A stretch of DNA of 7,057 bases from Methanosarcinales archaeon (GTDB lineage Archaea > Halobacteriota > Methanosarcinia > Methanosarcinales > Methanocomedenaceae): positions 1-7,057 of the forward strand of contig DAOWEE010000247.1 in NCBI GenBank assembly GCA_030638625.1, written 5' to 3'. Below the pieces are notes generated by a model that was not told where the DNA came from, did no database searches, and worked only from the letters and a program-made list of their open reading frames with translations. Made by a program: the position numbers and the translations under genes. Shown one piece after another: positions 1 to 5,627 of this stretch. How positions within the stretch are numbered: the first letter of the stretch is position 1; each line of letters starts with the position of its first letter.

Positions 1-850
1 CATTCCAGGACTCCCCCCTTTCCAGCACCGCCTCATTGACCTCCTGTGACACTCTGGTGGTTATGGCCCTCTCTCCCCTATAAGTCAAGACATTGGTAGA
101 TATCCTGAAATCTTCCTGGAAGATGGTCACAGTACCCACATCCCGATCTTCATATTCCTCGTTCTTGTATAAGGCGTCCTTTATCATGTCAACAATTTTG
201 TAATCCCGGTTTATCAGGTCAGCCCCGTACATTACACCGACCAAATTACCGTCCTCAGCATATATGGGCGCGGCTGCCATCAATACCATGCCCGAGGTTG
301 ACTCCTTATCAAGTCTGGGTTTTGCTTTGGGGGTGGGTGTGAATTCCATGTATGCCTGTTCAGCCAGTAATTCACTCTCCTTTAGCAGTTCCCCGCGAGT
401 CATTATTTCAACTGACGATACTGTTTCACCGTTCAATGCATACCGTACAAGACTGTTATCTTCCATTGAGTCCCCGTATACCGCAGGATTCCTGGCTCTG
501 GCAATCACCACCCCCTGTTTGTCAGTAACCGTAAGAATGTCAATCGTACCGTTGAAGTTTTCATCATATATCTTTAAAAGTCCCTGGCGAAGGGCGGTAG
601 AATCATTATTGATGAGAGGGTCACGTATACGTGAATAACCAGACGAATACTTTACAATCTCCTCTGTATCAGTCAACTGGGTCTGGAATATTACCCCGGC
701 CGCATCCAGGTCATGTCCAATATCATGCTGGATAGTGGTTTGTACCATGTTATTGAACAGATACATCCCCATACCACCGGCAATAAGAAACGATGCTAAA
801 GCTATTGCTAAAAATGCAAATGCAAGTCTTTTACTTATGGATGTTTCCAT
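1..850 (-). CDS. Cache-domain membrane sensor protein, N-terminal part (runs off left edge)
   Basis: Reading the minus strand from ATG at 850 gives 283 codons without a stop to base 2, so the gene continues beyond the window. The protein begins METSISKRLAFAF, then has one hydrophobic membrane segment at about residues 9-32. A long extracytoplasmic region follows with the look of a Cache (PAS-like) sensor: VTDKQGVVIAR near the middle, and later APIYAEDGNLVGVMYGADL, both typical of Cache beta-strand pairs that bind small ligands. The start is supported by GGGTGAG at 855-861, four bases upstream. It is the last visible gene of the operon, 19 bases after the small membrane protein gene. The missing C-terminus should hold a second membrane helix and an output domain (histidine kinase, HAMP, methyl-accepting or other), so the signalling class cannot be named. 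Family assignment is from motif recognition only. Confidence 0.85.
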   Translation of the reverse strand, partial: METSISKRLAFAFLAIALASFLIAGGMGMYLFNNMVQTTIQHDIGHDLDAAGVIFQTQLTDTEEIVKYSSGYSRIRDPLINNDSTALRQGLLKIYDENFNGTIDILTVTDKQGVVIARARNPAVYGDSMEDNSLVRYALNGETVSSVEIMTRGELLKESELLAEQAYMEFTPTPKAKPRLDKESTSGMVLMAAAPIYAEDGNLVGVMYGADLINRDYKIVDMIKDALYKNEEYEDRDVGTVTIFQEDFRISTNVLTYRGERAITTRVSQEVNEAVLERGESWN

Positions 851-869
851 ATCTCTCACCCTTTTTTAA

Positions 870-1196
870 TCAAAGAGAAATCTCTTTTATCAGCCAGCTC
901 CAGTACTTCAAAGCTGATAACAGACACAAGGTCACGCCTATAGACAGTATAATAGATTTTACAACTATCAACTGAAGTAATCCATTATCAGAGAGATTAA
1001 TTAGATAAAATAATATAATCAAATCTGCCACAAATGTGATGAAAATAAAGATGCCACCTATGGTAAACAGGTGATAATATGATTTCATCTGCAAGGCCTC
1101 GCCCAGACGTCGGCTAAGTTGATATAACACATAAACTATTGCTAAAAGTCCAATCAACGATATTTGCTCAAACAACAAGTCAACAAAATAATCCAT
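870..1196 (-). CDS. Small three-helix membrane protein A
   Basis: About 108 residues, very hydrophobic, with three likely membrane helices (about residues 8-26, 42-66 and 75-98) joined by short charged stretches such as QLSRRLGEALQMKSYY. No known catalytic motif is visible and I do not recognise a named family, though the layout recalls archaeal three-helix membrane modules found beside sensor kinases. Two starts are possible: GTG at 1199, or ATG at 1196 overlapping the upstream TGA as TGATG. The ribosome-binding site AGGAG (1204-1208) is 7 bases from the ATG but only 4 from the GTG, so ATG is preferred. It sits between its likely paralogue (membrane protein B) and the Cache sensor, which suggests a membrane partner of that sensor; this is inferred from position. 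Confidence 0.75.
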   Translation of the reverse strand: MDYFVDLLFEQISLIGLLAIVYVLYQLSRRLGEALQMKSYYHLFTIGGIFIFITFVADLIILFYLINLSDNGLLQLIVVKSIILSIGVTLCLLSALKYWSWLIKEISL

Positions 1197-1495
1197 CACA
1201 TAGCTCCTGTCATAGCCTTATACAGTCTCAAGGTCAAAAATGCCGCTAGCAGTACACCTGACATTTCAATAAACTCAACCCATACATATTCCACAACAAA
1301 AATATGTAAAAACTCACCCAACGTCAGGAAAGCTGCCAGAATAAACATATAATAATTAGTCTTGATATTGAACTTTTTCTGATAAAAGAAACCGATAGTC
1401 CCAGTAATAATTATTAACAGGCTTACCAGTATCCATGTGTAAAAATGAAGTATTTGTGTCAACAGAAAATAGTCCGGTATACAATCACCCACCAT
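1196..1495 (-). CDS. Small three-helix membrane protein B
   Basis: A 99-residue hydrophobic protein with probable helices at about residues 15-37, 47-66 and 77-92, ending in LRLYKAMTGAM. No enzyme motif is seen and the family is not recognised. The segment KFNIKTNYYMF followed by a helix parallels ALQMKSYYHLF in the next gene, and the helix order is the same, so the two look like tandem duplicates. The ATG at 1495 lies 6 bases after the KaiC-like gene stop. The ribosome-binding site is weak, which suggests translational coupling to the KaiC-like gene. Its stop shares a base with the ATG of the next gene. A role in membrane anchoring or sensing for the KaiC/Cache system is inferred from operon position alone. 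Confidence 0.72.
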   Translation of the reverse strand: MVGDCIPDYFLLTQILHFYTWILVSLLIIITGTIGFFYQKKFNIKTNYYMFILAAFLTLGEFLHIFVVEYVWVEFIEMSGVLLAAFLTLRLYKAMTGAM

Positions 1496-1501
1496 TACAT
1501 T

Positions 1502-2950
1502 TTACTTTTTGAAAGCCTCTACAAAGGCCTGAGAAGGAGATTTTACAGGACTGCCTGACATCAATCCAGAATAATCGGTGAAAGGTAGTTTGACTTCAAT
1601 TCCCTTCTTATTTATAACAAGTTCCCGAATCTCTTTATCATGGTTACTGCCCCTCATTTTCAAGAGAGATATCGCCTTTTTCATCTCACTCTCTATTTCA
1701 ACATATCTCAGCAGGATGATGCTGTCCATAACTGCAGTTGTACCATTTCCTGAGACGGAAGATGAACCCATTAGTTCAGAGGTCTCATTTGTGAACAACG
1801 CAATGATGTTTCGGGATGAGAAATATTTTGACAGAATGGATATATATTCATTCATGCTCAAATCGTCCAACAGTGCAGCCTTTAAATTATTTATGCCGTC
1901 TATGACCACACGTTTGGCATCCACTTCCTCAACAAGACTTTTAATATCGAGAGCCTTCTTGTTCACTTCAAGTTGACTGAGAGGAGAATACAGTATTTTA
2001 AGTAAACCATCCTGTTCCAGTTTTTCCAGGTCCCAGCCAAAACGTGATGCATTATTGCGAAGCAGCACCGGGTCCTCTTCAAAACTCACAAAGACCCCTG
2101 CTTCACCCATCTTTGCACCGTCTACAATAAACTGAAGACCCATCAGGGTTTTTCCAGTTCCGCTACCACCACTTATCAGTATGTTGCTACCCCGGATAAA
2201 ACCACCATTGGTCATTTTATCAAGCCCTTTAATTCCAGTGGTAATATGCTCATACGCTAACGCTTTTCTTGTATCTGGATGAAGTGACGGATATATATCA
2301 AGACCGTCATCAGTAATAGTATAAGATTGTTTACCAGAAAGATACTTCTGACCCCTCATTTTGAGTACTTCCAGATACCGTACCCTCTTATCCCTCAATC
2401 GCTCATTTGATAGGTAAATTACTCCATCTGCGATGTAACTTATCTCATCTTTCCATATCTCGTCCTCTGAAAGTTCACCAGTAATTAATACAAGTGAGTT
2501 CCATCTTTTCATTTTGGTAAAAAGGTTGTAGTAGAATTCCCTCTTCTCGCCTTCATCCATCCAGCTTGTCAGCACGTTCACTGGGTCTATGGCGATACGG
2601 TCTGGTTTTATAATTTCGATGTTACGCTCAATCTCATCTAAAATAGCTGAAGCCCCTTTCTTTATCTGGTCAGTTTTAAGAGGGACATACTTCACATTAC
2701 CCTTGCCCATCAATGCAATATTGTAAAAACTGAATTGTGACATGAAATTGTTAATCATGGCAATGGGTTCTGATATGGCAGTAATATACATGCAAATTTC
2801 ATCTTCTTTTGCTGCATTGAAAAGGCTCTGCATGGCAAATGTGGTCTTGCCTGTGCCCATGACCCCTGCTACCAGAACAGTGGATGGCCTGGTAAAACCT
2901 TTATCGAGTACTTCATCAAGTCCGGAAATCCCTGATATTACATGTTTCAT
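1502..2950 (-). CDS. KaiC-like RecA-superfamily ATPase, two KaiC domains
   Basis: A 482-residue protein with two tandem KaiC domains, a length close to cyanobacterial KaiC. Domain 1 (about 1-225) has Walker A GVMGTGKT at 29-36 and Walker B Asp122 (IAIDP). Domain 2 (about 233-455) has Walker A GGSGTGKT at 261-268, the catalytic Glu pair in SFEED (291-292), Walker B Asp351 (VVIDG) and the KaiC signature KMRGSNHDKEIRE from 431. Domain 1 lacks the Glu pair: TAISEP aligns with SFEEDP. The residue matching phosphosite S431 of cyanobacterial KaiC is Thr405, and the T432 match is Ala406. I chose ATG at 2950 over the upstream GTG at 2959 because GTGAT just precedes it and MKHVISGISGLDE is the usual family start. 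It follows the Roadblock gene directly. In archaea such proteins are proposed signal-transduction hubs, not clock parts. The tail after about 455 (Pro/Ser-rich) has no recognised fold. Confidence 0.93.
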   Translation of the reverse strand: MKHVISGISGLDEVLDKGFTRPSTVLVAGVMGTGKTTFAMQSLFNAAKEDEICMYITAISEPIAMINNFMSQFSFYNIALMGKGNVKYVPLKTDQIKKGASAILDEIERNIEIIKPDRIAIDPVNVLTSWMDEGEKREFYYNLFTKMKRWNSLVLITGELSEDEIWKDEISYIADGVIYLSNERLRDKRVRYLEVLKMRGQKYLSGKQSYTITDDGLDIYPSLHPDTRKALAYEHITTGIKGLDKMTNGGFIRGSNILISGGSGTGKTLMGLQFIVDGAKMGEAGVFVSFEEDPVLLRNNASRFGWDLEKLEQDGLLKILYSPLSQLEVNKKALDIKSLVEEVDAKRVVIDGINNLKAALLDDLSMNEYISILSKYFSSRNIIALFTNETSELMGSSSVSGNGTTAVMDSIILLRYVEIESEMKKAISLLKMRGSNHDKEIRELVINKKGIEVKLPFTDYSGLMSGSPVKSPSQAFVEAFKK

Positions 2951-2958
2951 GATAATCA

Positions 2959-3324
2959 CTAAAGTATTTCTTTTATATGTTCGACTGCCTTATCAAGTTC
3001 CAGTAAAATTAATCCCAGTCCCGCATCTGACGCTGTCATAGTAACCAGCAGTGCTTTGGGTCCTGCACCCATGCAAATCAATTTGCCGTTCTTCGATTCA
3101 ACGATTACCCGGCTAGGTAATCCATTATCTAGTTCAGATGCAGCCGTTTCAGCAGCACCCAGCATGGTAGCTGACATAGCAGCAAAAGTTTCACCTACTA
3201 CACTCCCAGGCATTTCTGAACTCATCAGTAGACCATCCCGACTAGCTATGGCACATGCCTCTACATTCCCCAGATTTTTCAGGTTTGAAAGTATCTCCTG
3301 AAGCATTTCAGTTGTTGTAGTCAA
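2959..3324 (-). CDS. Roadblock/LC7-domain protein
   Basis: A 121-residue single-domain protein. A leading helix (TEMLQEILSNLKNLGNVEA) is followed by strand ACAIASRDGLLMSSE, a central Ala-rich helix, paired strands RVIVESKNGKLICMGAGPKALLVTMT, and a C-terminal helix ending AVEHIKEIL. This is the full Roadblock/LC7 fold, found in MglB-type regulators of small GTPases and in many archaeal signalling operons. It is likely cytoplasmic and dimeric. The first codon is TTG at 3324, chosen because GGTGG (3332-3336) is 7 bases upstream. The next ATG at 3306 has no ribosome-binding site and would cut into the first helix. Its TAG stop ends at 2959, 8 bases before the KaiC-like ATG. No Ras-like GTPase is in the window, so the adjacent KaiC-like ATPase is the natural candidate partner (inference). 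Confidence 0.9.
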   Translation of the reverse strand: MTTTTEMLQEILSNLKNLGNVEACAIASRDGLLMSSEMPGSVVGETFAAMSATMLGAAETAASELDNGLPSRVIVESKNGKLICMGAGPKALLVTMTASDAGLGLILLELDKAVEHIKEIL

Positions 3325-3331
3325 GTTATTT

Positions 3332-3336
3332 CCACC
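3332..3336 (-). promoter_or_regulatory. Ribosome-binding site fixing the TTG start of the Roadblock gene
   Basis: GGTGG on the minus strand, within AAAGGTGGAAATAAC, lies 7 bases before TTG at 3324. No comparable site precedes the downstream ATG at 3306, so this site decides the start. Confidence 0.75.
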
Positions 3337-3344
3337 TTTTTTAT

Positions 3345-3390
3345 TTGACTTTCATGTCAATTGATATAATTATATCTAAATATATTTTCA
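3345..3390 (-). promoter_or_regulatory. Promoter of the signalling operon with two inverted repeats
   Basis: On the minus strand an archaeal-type TATA stretch, TGAAAATATATTTAG (about 3376-3390), lies about 55 bases before the TTG start. Transcription would begin near 3355, leaving a short leader with the GGTGG site. Just downstream are a perfect 14-base palindrome, GATATAATTATATC (3363-3376), which could itself be an alternative TATA element, and an inverted repeat TTGAC-6-GTCAA (3345-3360) over the expected transcription start. The second repeat is a plausible repressor operator. The start site is estimated from TATA spacing only. Confidence 0.5.
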
Positions 3391-3420
3391 TAACTCATAC
3401 TTATTATAGGACGTTCACGT

Positions 3421-3433
3421 TTAAAAACCTCAA
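3421..3433 (-). terminator. Possible weak T-tract terminator after the DUF447 gene
   Basis: Immediately after the DUF447 stop the minus strand reads TTGAGGTTTTTAAACG. A run of five T can end archaeal transcripts, but the run is short and has no stem. It is listed because it lies between two same-strand units. Confidence 0.22.
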
Positions 3434-4012
3434 TTACAATAAACTGAATATAAGGTCATAAGCTTTTTTTTCCGTACTCCCTCCACATTTATATATTGTA
3501 TTCCTATATGAATTTATCTGCAATAAATAATTTTCATTCTTAAAAACCTTGTAACGTGTGGCGAGAACGACTGCTTCAATGACAGCATTGAAGGCACGGT
3601 TCACCGGTCTTATCTCCTGATGTCTGATAGTCCCGGTTACGGGACATAATTCTGCGACCAGTACTCTGTCCCCACTGTTGTGTTCTGCTTCAAAAAGCAT
3701 CCAGGCACTGCAATCTGCTATCACCGGAAAATCCTCGCCATTGTCTGTCTTTATGAATTCAAATACATCCTCACCCACATCAGATAATGCTGAACGCACG
3801 AACAGTACCGGGTCATAAACCATATTGGCTGCCAGCAGTCCTGTATCCCTTACATTGACATAAGTTTGCGAACCATTAAACACCCTGACCATAAGTTTAC
3901 CGTCACGCCTGATTACACCTATAGGCGCAGCATTGGGTTTCCCTTCAGATGAAACTGTTGTCACAATAACCTCATTGATACCTTCCCACAAACCGTACCT
4001 ATCCAGTTCCAT
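3434..4012 (-). CDS. DUF447 family protein (flavin-type split barrel)
   Basis: A 192-residue protein beginning MELDRYGLWEGINEVIVTT, the usual opening of DUF447 (PF04289) proteins, followed by GKPNAAPIGVIRRDGKLMVRVF, a split-barrel strand pair seen in FMN-binding pyridoxamine-oxidase-like folds. The middle (DPVLFVRSAL) and the helical section RPVNRAFNAVIEAVVLATRY fit the family. The exact reaction is not known to me; flavin binding is inferred from fold. A TTG at 4018 overlaps the upstream gene as TTGA, but the ATG at 4012, two bases after that stop and 7 bases downstream of GGAAG, is better placed. The CitG-like gene is directly upstream, so the two are almost certainly co-transcribed and probably act in one pathway. 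The C-terminal tail is Lys/Tyr-rich and unremarkable. Confidence 0.88.
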   Translation of the reverse strand: MELDRYGLWEGINEVIVTTVSSEGKPNAAPIGVIRRDGKLMVRVFNGSQTYVNVRDTGLLAANMVYDPVLFVRSALSDVGEDVFEFIKTDNGEDFPVIADCSAWMLFEAEHNSGDRVLVAELCPVTGTIRHQEIRPVNRAFNAVIEAVVLATRYKVFKNENYLLQINSYRNTIYKCGGSTEKKAYDLIFSLL

Positions 4013-4014
4013 TG

Positions 4015-4935
4015 TCAAACTTCCAGTCCCCCCATCAATGCCACGAACAGCCCGGCAATCATTATGTCTGCAGTGGAACCGGGATTAATGCCAGCCATAA
4101 GCAATTCTTCATCAAAGGCGCGGATATCTTTTTTTGCCCCATCAAACCCTGAATCTTCAATAATGCTCACAATATGCTTTGCCCGCGCAGATACCTTTTC
4201 AGCAGTGGGGCCGTCGAACTTTATCTGGATAAAGGTGTCGGGGTTCTTAGAGAGTATTTCCAGAAAACTCCACACCACTGCATCATTGATACTCATTATT
4301 TCTTTTTTCGCAAGAATACTGTTCGCACATTCAAAGGTGAGTGGGTACCCGGCTGTCCATTCCCTTGCAATCATATCATAAGAAGATGATATCTCCATCA
4401 ACTCGTACAGCGTGGTGCCGTTGCTCATGATGGTATCAATCGATGCCGGGTCGTTCAGGTCAAGTTCAGAAACGTCCTGAACCTTCACCCCGGCGCTGGA
4501 AAAAGCCCGGTATATCTCGATAGCATCCTTCACAGTGGTATTCTGCACCAGTTCCAGGGTATTTTGCTTCAGCTCAGGAAATATTGCAGGGCTGCCATCG
4601 CTTTTGTCAATCAGTTTTCCCGCCGCCATCACCAGCGGCATTAACACCATAAACGCACCGAAATGGGTATTCCCGCCCTTTTGCCACTTACCGCTCTCAA
4701 GCACGGCCCTATGAATGTAGCCGCCTATTCCCTCGCTGTCCTGCGACGCCTGCTCAAGCACCGGGTAGACACTTACAGCCGAAGCCAGGAAATGTTCAAA
4801 ATGGGTGTCAGGATAATTATGGTCCCTGTCCACATTACCAGGTTTTGGGGTGGCACATACTTCCAGTATCATAGCTAGCTGGGCATACTGGGCTATGAGG
4901 TGATTATTATAGGTCATAAGCACTGAGTCCGGCAT
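4015..4935 (-). CDS. CitG/MdcB-like triphosphoribosyl-dephospho-CoA synthase family protein
   Basis: A 306-residue, mostly helical protein of the CitG family (PF01874, COG1767). Three family motifs are present: EVCATPKPGNVDRDHN (25-40), corresponding to the CitG ExxxxPKPGLVDR signature; KGGNTHFGAF (86-95), corresponding to the GxNTHKGA motif; and the C-terminal GSTADIMIAG (286-295). Bacterial CitG joins ATP and dephospho-CoA to make the citrate or malonate lyase prosthetic group. No lyase genes are present here, so a related ribosyl- or nucleotide-transfer reaction in archaeal cofactor synthesis is more likely (inference). The start is the ATG at 4935. It has no ribosome-binding site, but a TATA element lies just 21 bases upstream, fitting a leaderless message; ATG at 4917 is the alternative. 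The DUF447 gene follows two bases after its stop. Confidence 0.88.
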   Translation of the reverse strand: MPDSVLMTYNNHLIAQYAQLAMILEVCATPKPGNVDRDHNYPDTHFEHFLASAVSVYPVLEQASQDSEGIGGYIHRAVLESGKWQKGGNTHFGAFMVLMPLVMAAGKLIDKSDGSPAIFPELKQNTLELVQNTTVKDAIEIYRAFSSAGVKVQDVSELDLNDPASIDTIMSNGTTLYELMEISSSYDMIAREWTAGYPLTFECANSILAKKEIMSINDAVVWSFLEILSKNPDTFIQIKFDGPTAEKVSARAKHIVSIIEDSGFDGAKKDIRAFDEELLMAGINPGSTADIMIAGLFVALMGGLEV

Positions 4936-4956
4936 TCTGTCTGGTTTTTATGATTT

Positions 4957-4970
4957 GATAATATATTATC
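4957..4970 (-). promoter_or_regulatory. TATA element of the CitG-like/DUF447 unit, probably leaderless
   Basis: GATAATATATTATC is a perfect 14-base palindrome holding an AATATATT core. With usual archaeal spacing of about 25 bases, transcription would start near 4938, only a few bases before ATG 4935, and no ribosome-binding site lies between them. Confidence 0.55.
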
Positions 4971-5019
4971 CTACTGTTATTGTTCTTATGATTGTGTATG
5001 CTTTAGTATCAACTGTAAC

Positions 5020-5035
5020 AAACTATATATTCTTT
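5020..5035 (+). promoter_or_regulatory. TATA promoter of the thioredoxin-like lipoprotein gene
   Basis: AAACTATATATTCTTT contains a TATA core preceded by an A-rich BRE-like stretch (GTAACAAAC). Transcription would start near 5052, leaving a leader of about 40 bases that contains the GAGG ribosome-binding site at 5080-5083. The same 16 bases, with one change, occur in the permease promoter at 5566-5581. The rest of the 4936-5091 divergent region shows only short AT-rich repeats (TTATGATT at 4948-4955 and 4986-4993). Confidence 0.55.
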
Positions 5036-5091
5036 CAACACACTTTAGCCCGTACAAGTACTAAGAAATCAACTTTAATGAGGACGTAACA

Positions 5092-5508
5092 ATGAAAACG
5101 ACATGGATTCTATTAATGGTAATCACAGTTTCTGCCATATTGCTATCAGGATGTACAGACAATGAGCCATTACCAAACCTGGGCCCGGCTCCGCTAAGTG
5201 ACCAGTACCTTAACAATGCAGTCGCTGCAGACAACAAGGTAGTAGTAGCGTTCTTTTTATATCCTGGCGGGGCCCCGTGCCAGCAGCAGGCGTCATACCT
5301 GAATAACCTTCAGGTAAAATACGGTAGCAGCCTGGTAGTACTTACCTACCCGGTCAATGACATGGCATCCAGGCAGGCCATGAGCGATTACCTGATTGAG
5401 ACTGTGCCCACCATAGTGATCATCGACGATGATGGATATATTATCCAGAAGTATACTACCTTGACCGATGATTCCAGGCTTGACAAGACAATAAGCCAGC
5501 TGGTTTAG
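5092..5508 (+). CDS. Thioredoxin-fold lipoprotein with a single active-site cysteine
   Basis: A 138-residue protein. Residues 1-21 are a lipoprotein signal: MKTT, a hydrophobic core, then lipobox LSGC with Cys21 as the lipidation site, so the mature protein should be anchored on the outer face of the membrane. A short Pro-rich linker leads to a thioredoxin-like domain (about 37-138): strand KVVVAFFLYP, active-site loop GGAPC, a helix, strand SLVVLTYPV, cis-Pro motif TVPT (Pro106), then strand pair IVIIDDDGYIIQKYT. The expected CxxC reads GAPC here: the first, nucleophilic Cys is Gly60 and only Cys63 remains. It is therefore unlikely to be a normal disulfide reductase. GAGG at 5080-5083, 8 bases upstream, supports the ATG. 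The ABC permease gene follows after 91 bases, suggesting a shared envelope thiol or metal function (inference). Confidence 0.85.
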   Translation: MKTTWILLMVITVSAILLSGCTDNEPLPNLGPAPLSDQYLNNAVAADNKVVVAFFLYPGGAPCQQQASYLNNLQVKYGSSLVVLTYPVNDMASRQAMSDYLIETVPTIVIIDDDGYIIQKYTTLTDDSRLDKTISQLV

Positions 5509-5538
5509 GTATTTAAGTCATCGATACCCTGCACAAAT

Positions 5539-5627
5539 ACTGCAAAAGTAGTTTACACTCGTCGTAAACTATATATCCTTTTGCAGTTATTGTAAAGCCA
5601 TGGCAATGTTTACAATAACTGTAAAAG
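5539..5627 (+). promoter_or_regulatory. Permease promoter and start region inside overlapping inverted repeats
   Basis: The TATA core is AAACTATATATCCTTT (5566-5581), and transcription would start near 5597, making the permease message essentially leaderless. Around it lie: ACTGCAAAAG (5539-5548) facing CTTTTGCAGT (5578-5587); TAGTTTAC (5549-5556) facing GTAAACTA (5564-5571); and a 19-base arm at 5578-5596 facing 5609-5627, complementary at 18 positions with one G-T pair, separated by 12 bases that include the ATG at 5600. The first two pairs are contiguous on the left and are separated on the right by only the six bases TATATC. The arrangement looks like operator DNA covering TATA box, start site and first codons. 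Confidence 0.6.

Noticed and set aside
264..638. 124-codon open frame on the plus strand
   Set aside because: Antisense to the Cache sensor coding region, with no domain or ribosome-binding site.
1578..1976. 132-codon open frame on the plus strand
   Set aside because: Antisense to the second KaiC domain, whose motifs are unmistakable.
3434..3446. TTACAATAAACTG resembling the right arm of the permease repeat (5609-5621)
   Set aside because: One extra base, no partner arm nearby, and it lies at the coding end of the DUF447 gene; most likely chance in AT-rich sequence.
5011..5091. Short hairpins such as GTACAAGTAC in the leader of the lipoprotein gene
   Set aside because: Arms of four bases are expected by chance in a region of this size.
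5508..5528. GGTAT-11-ATACC as a terminator after the lipoprotein gene
   Set aside because: Arms are only 5 bases, the loop is long and no T-run follows.
5578..5627. Long inverted repeat as a riboswitch or a mobile-element end
   Set aside because: The left arm lies upstream of the expected transcript start, no ligand-type fold is evident, and there are no target duplications or transposase. A DNA operator fits better.
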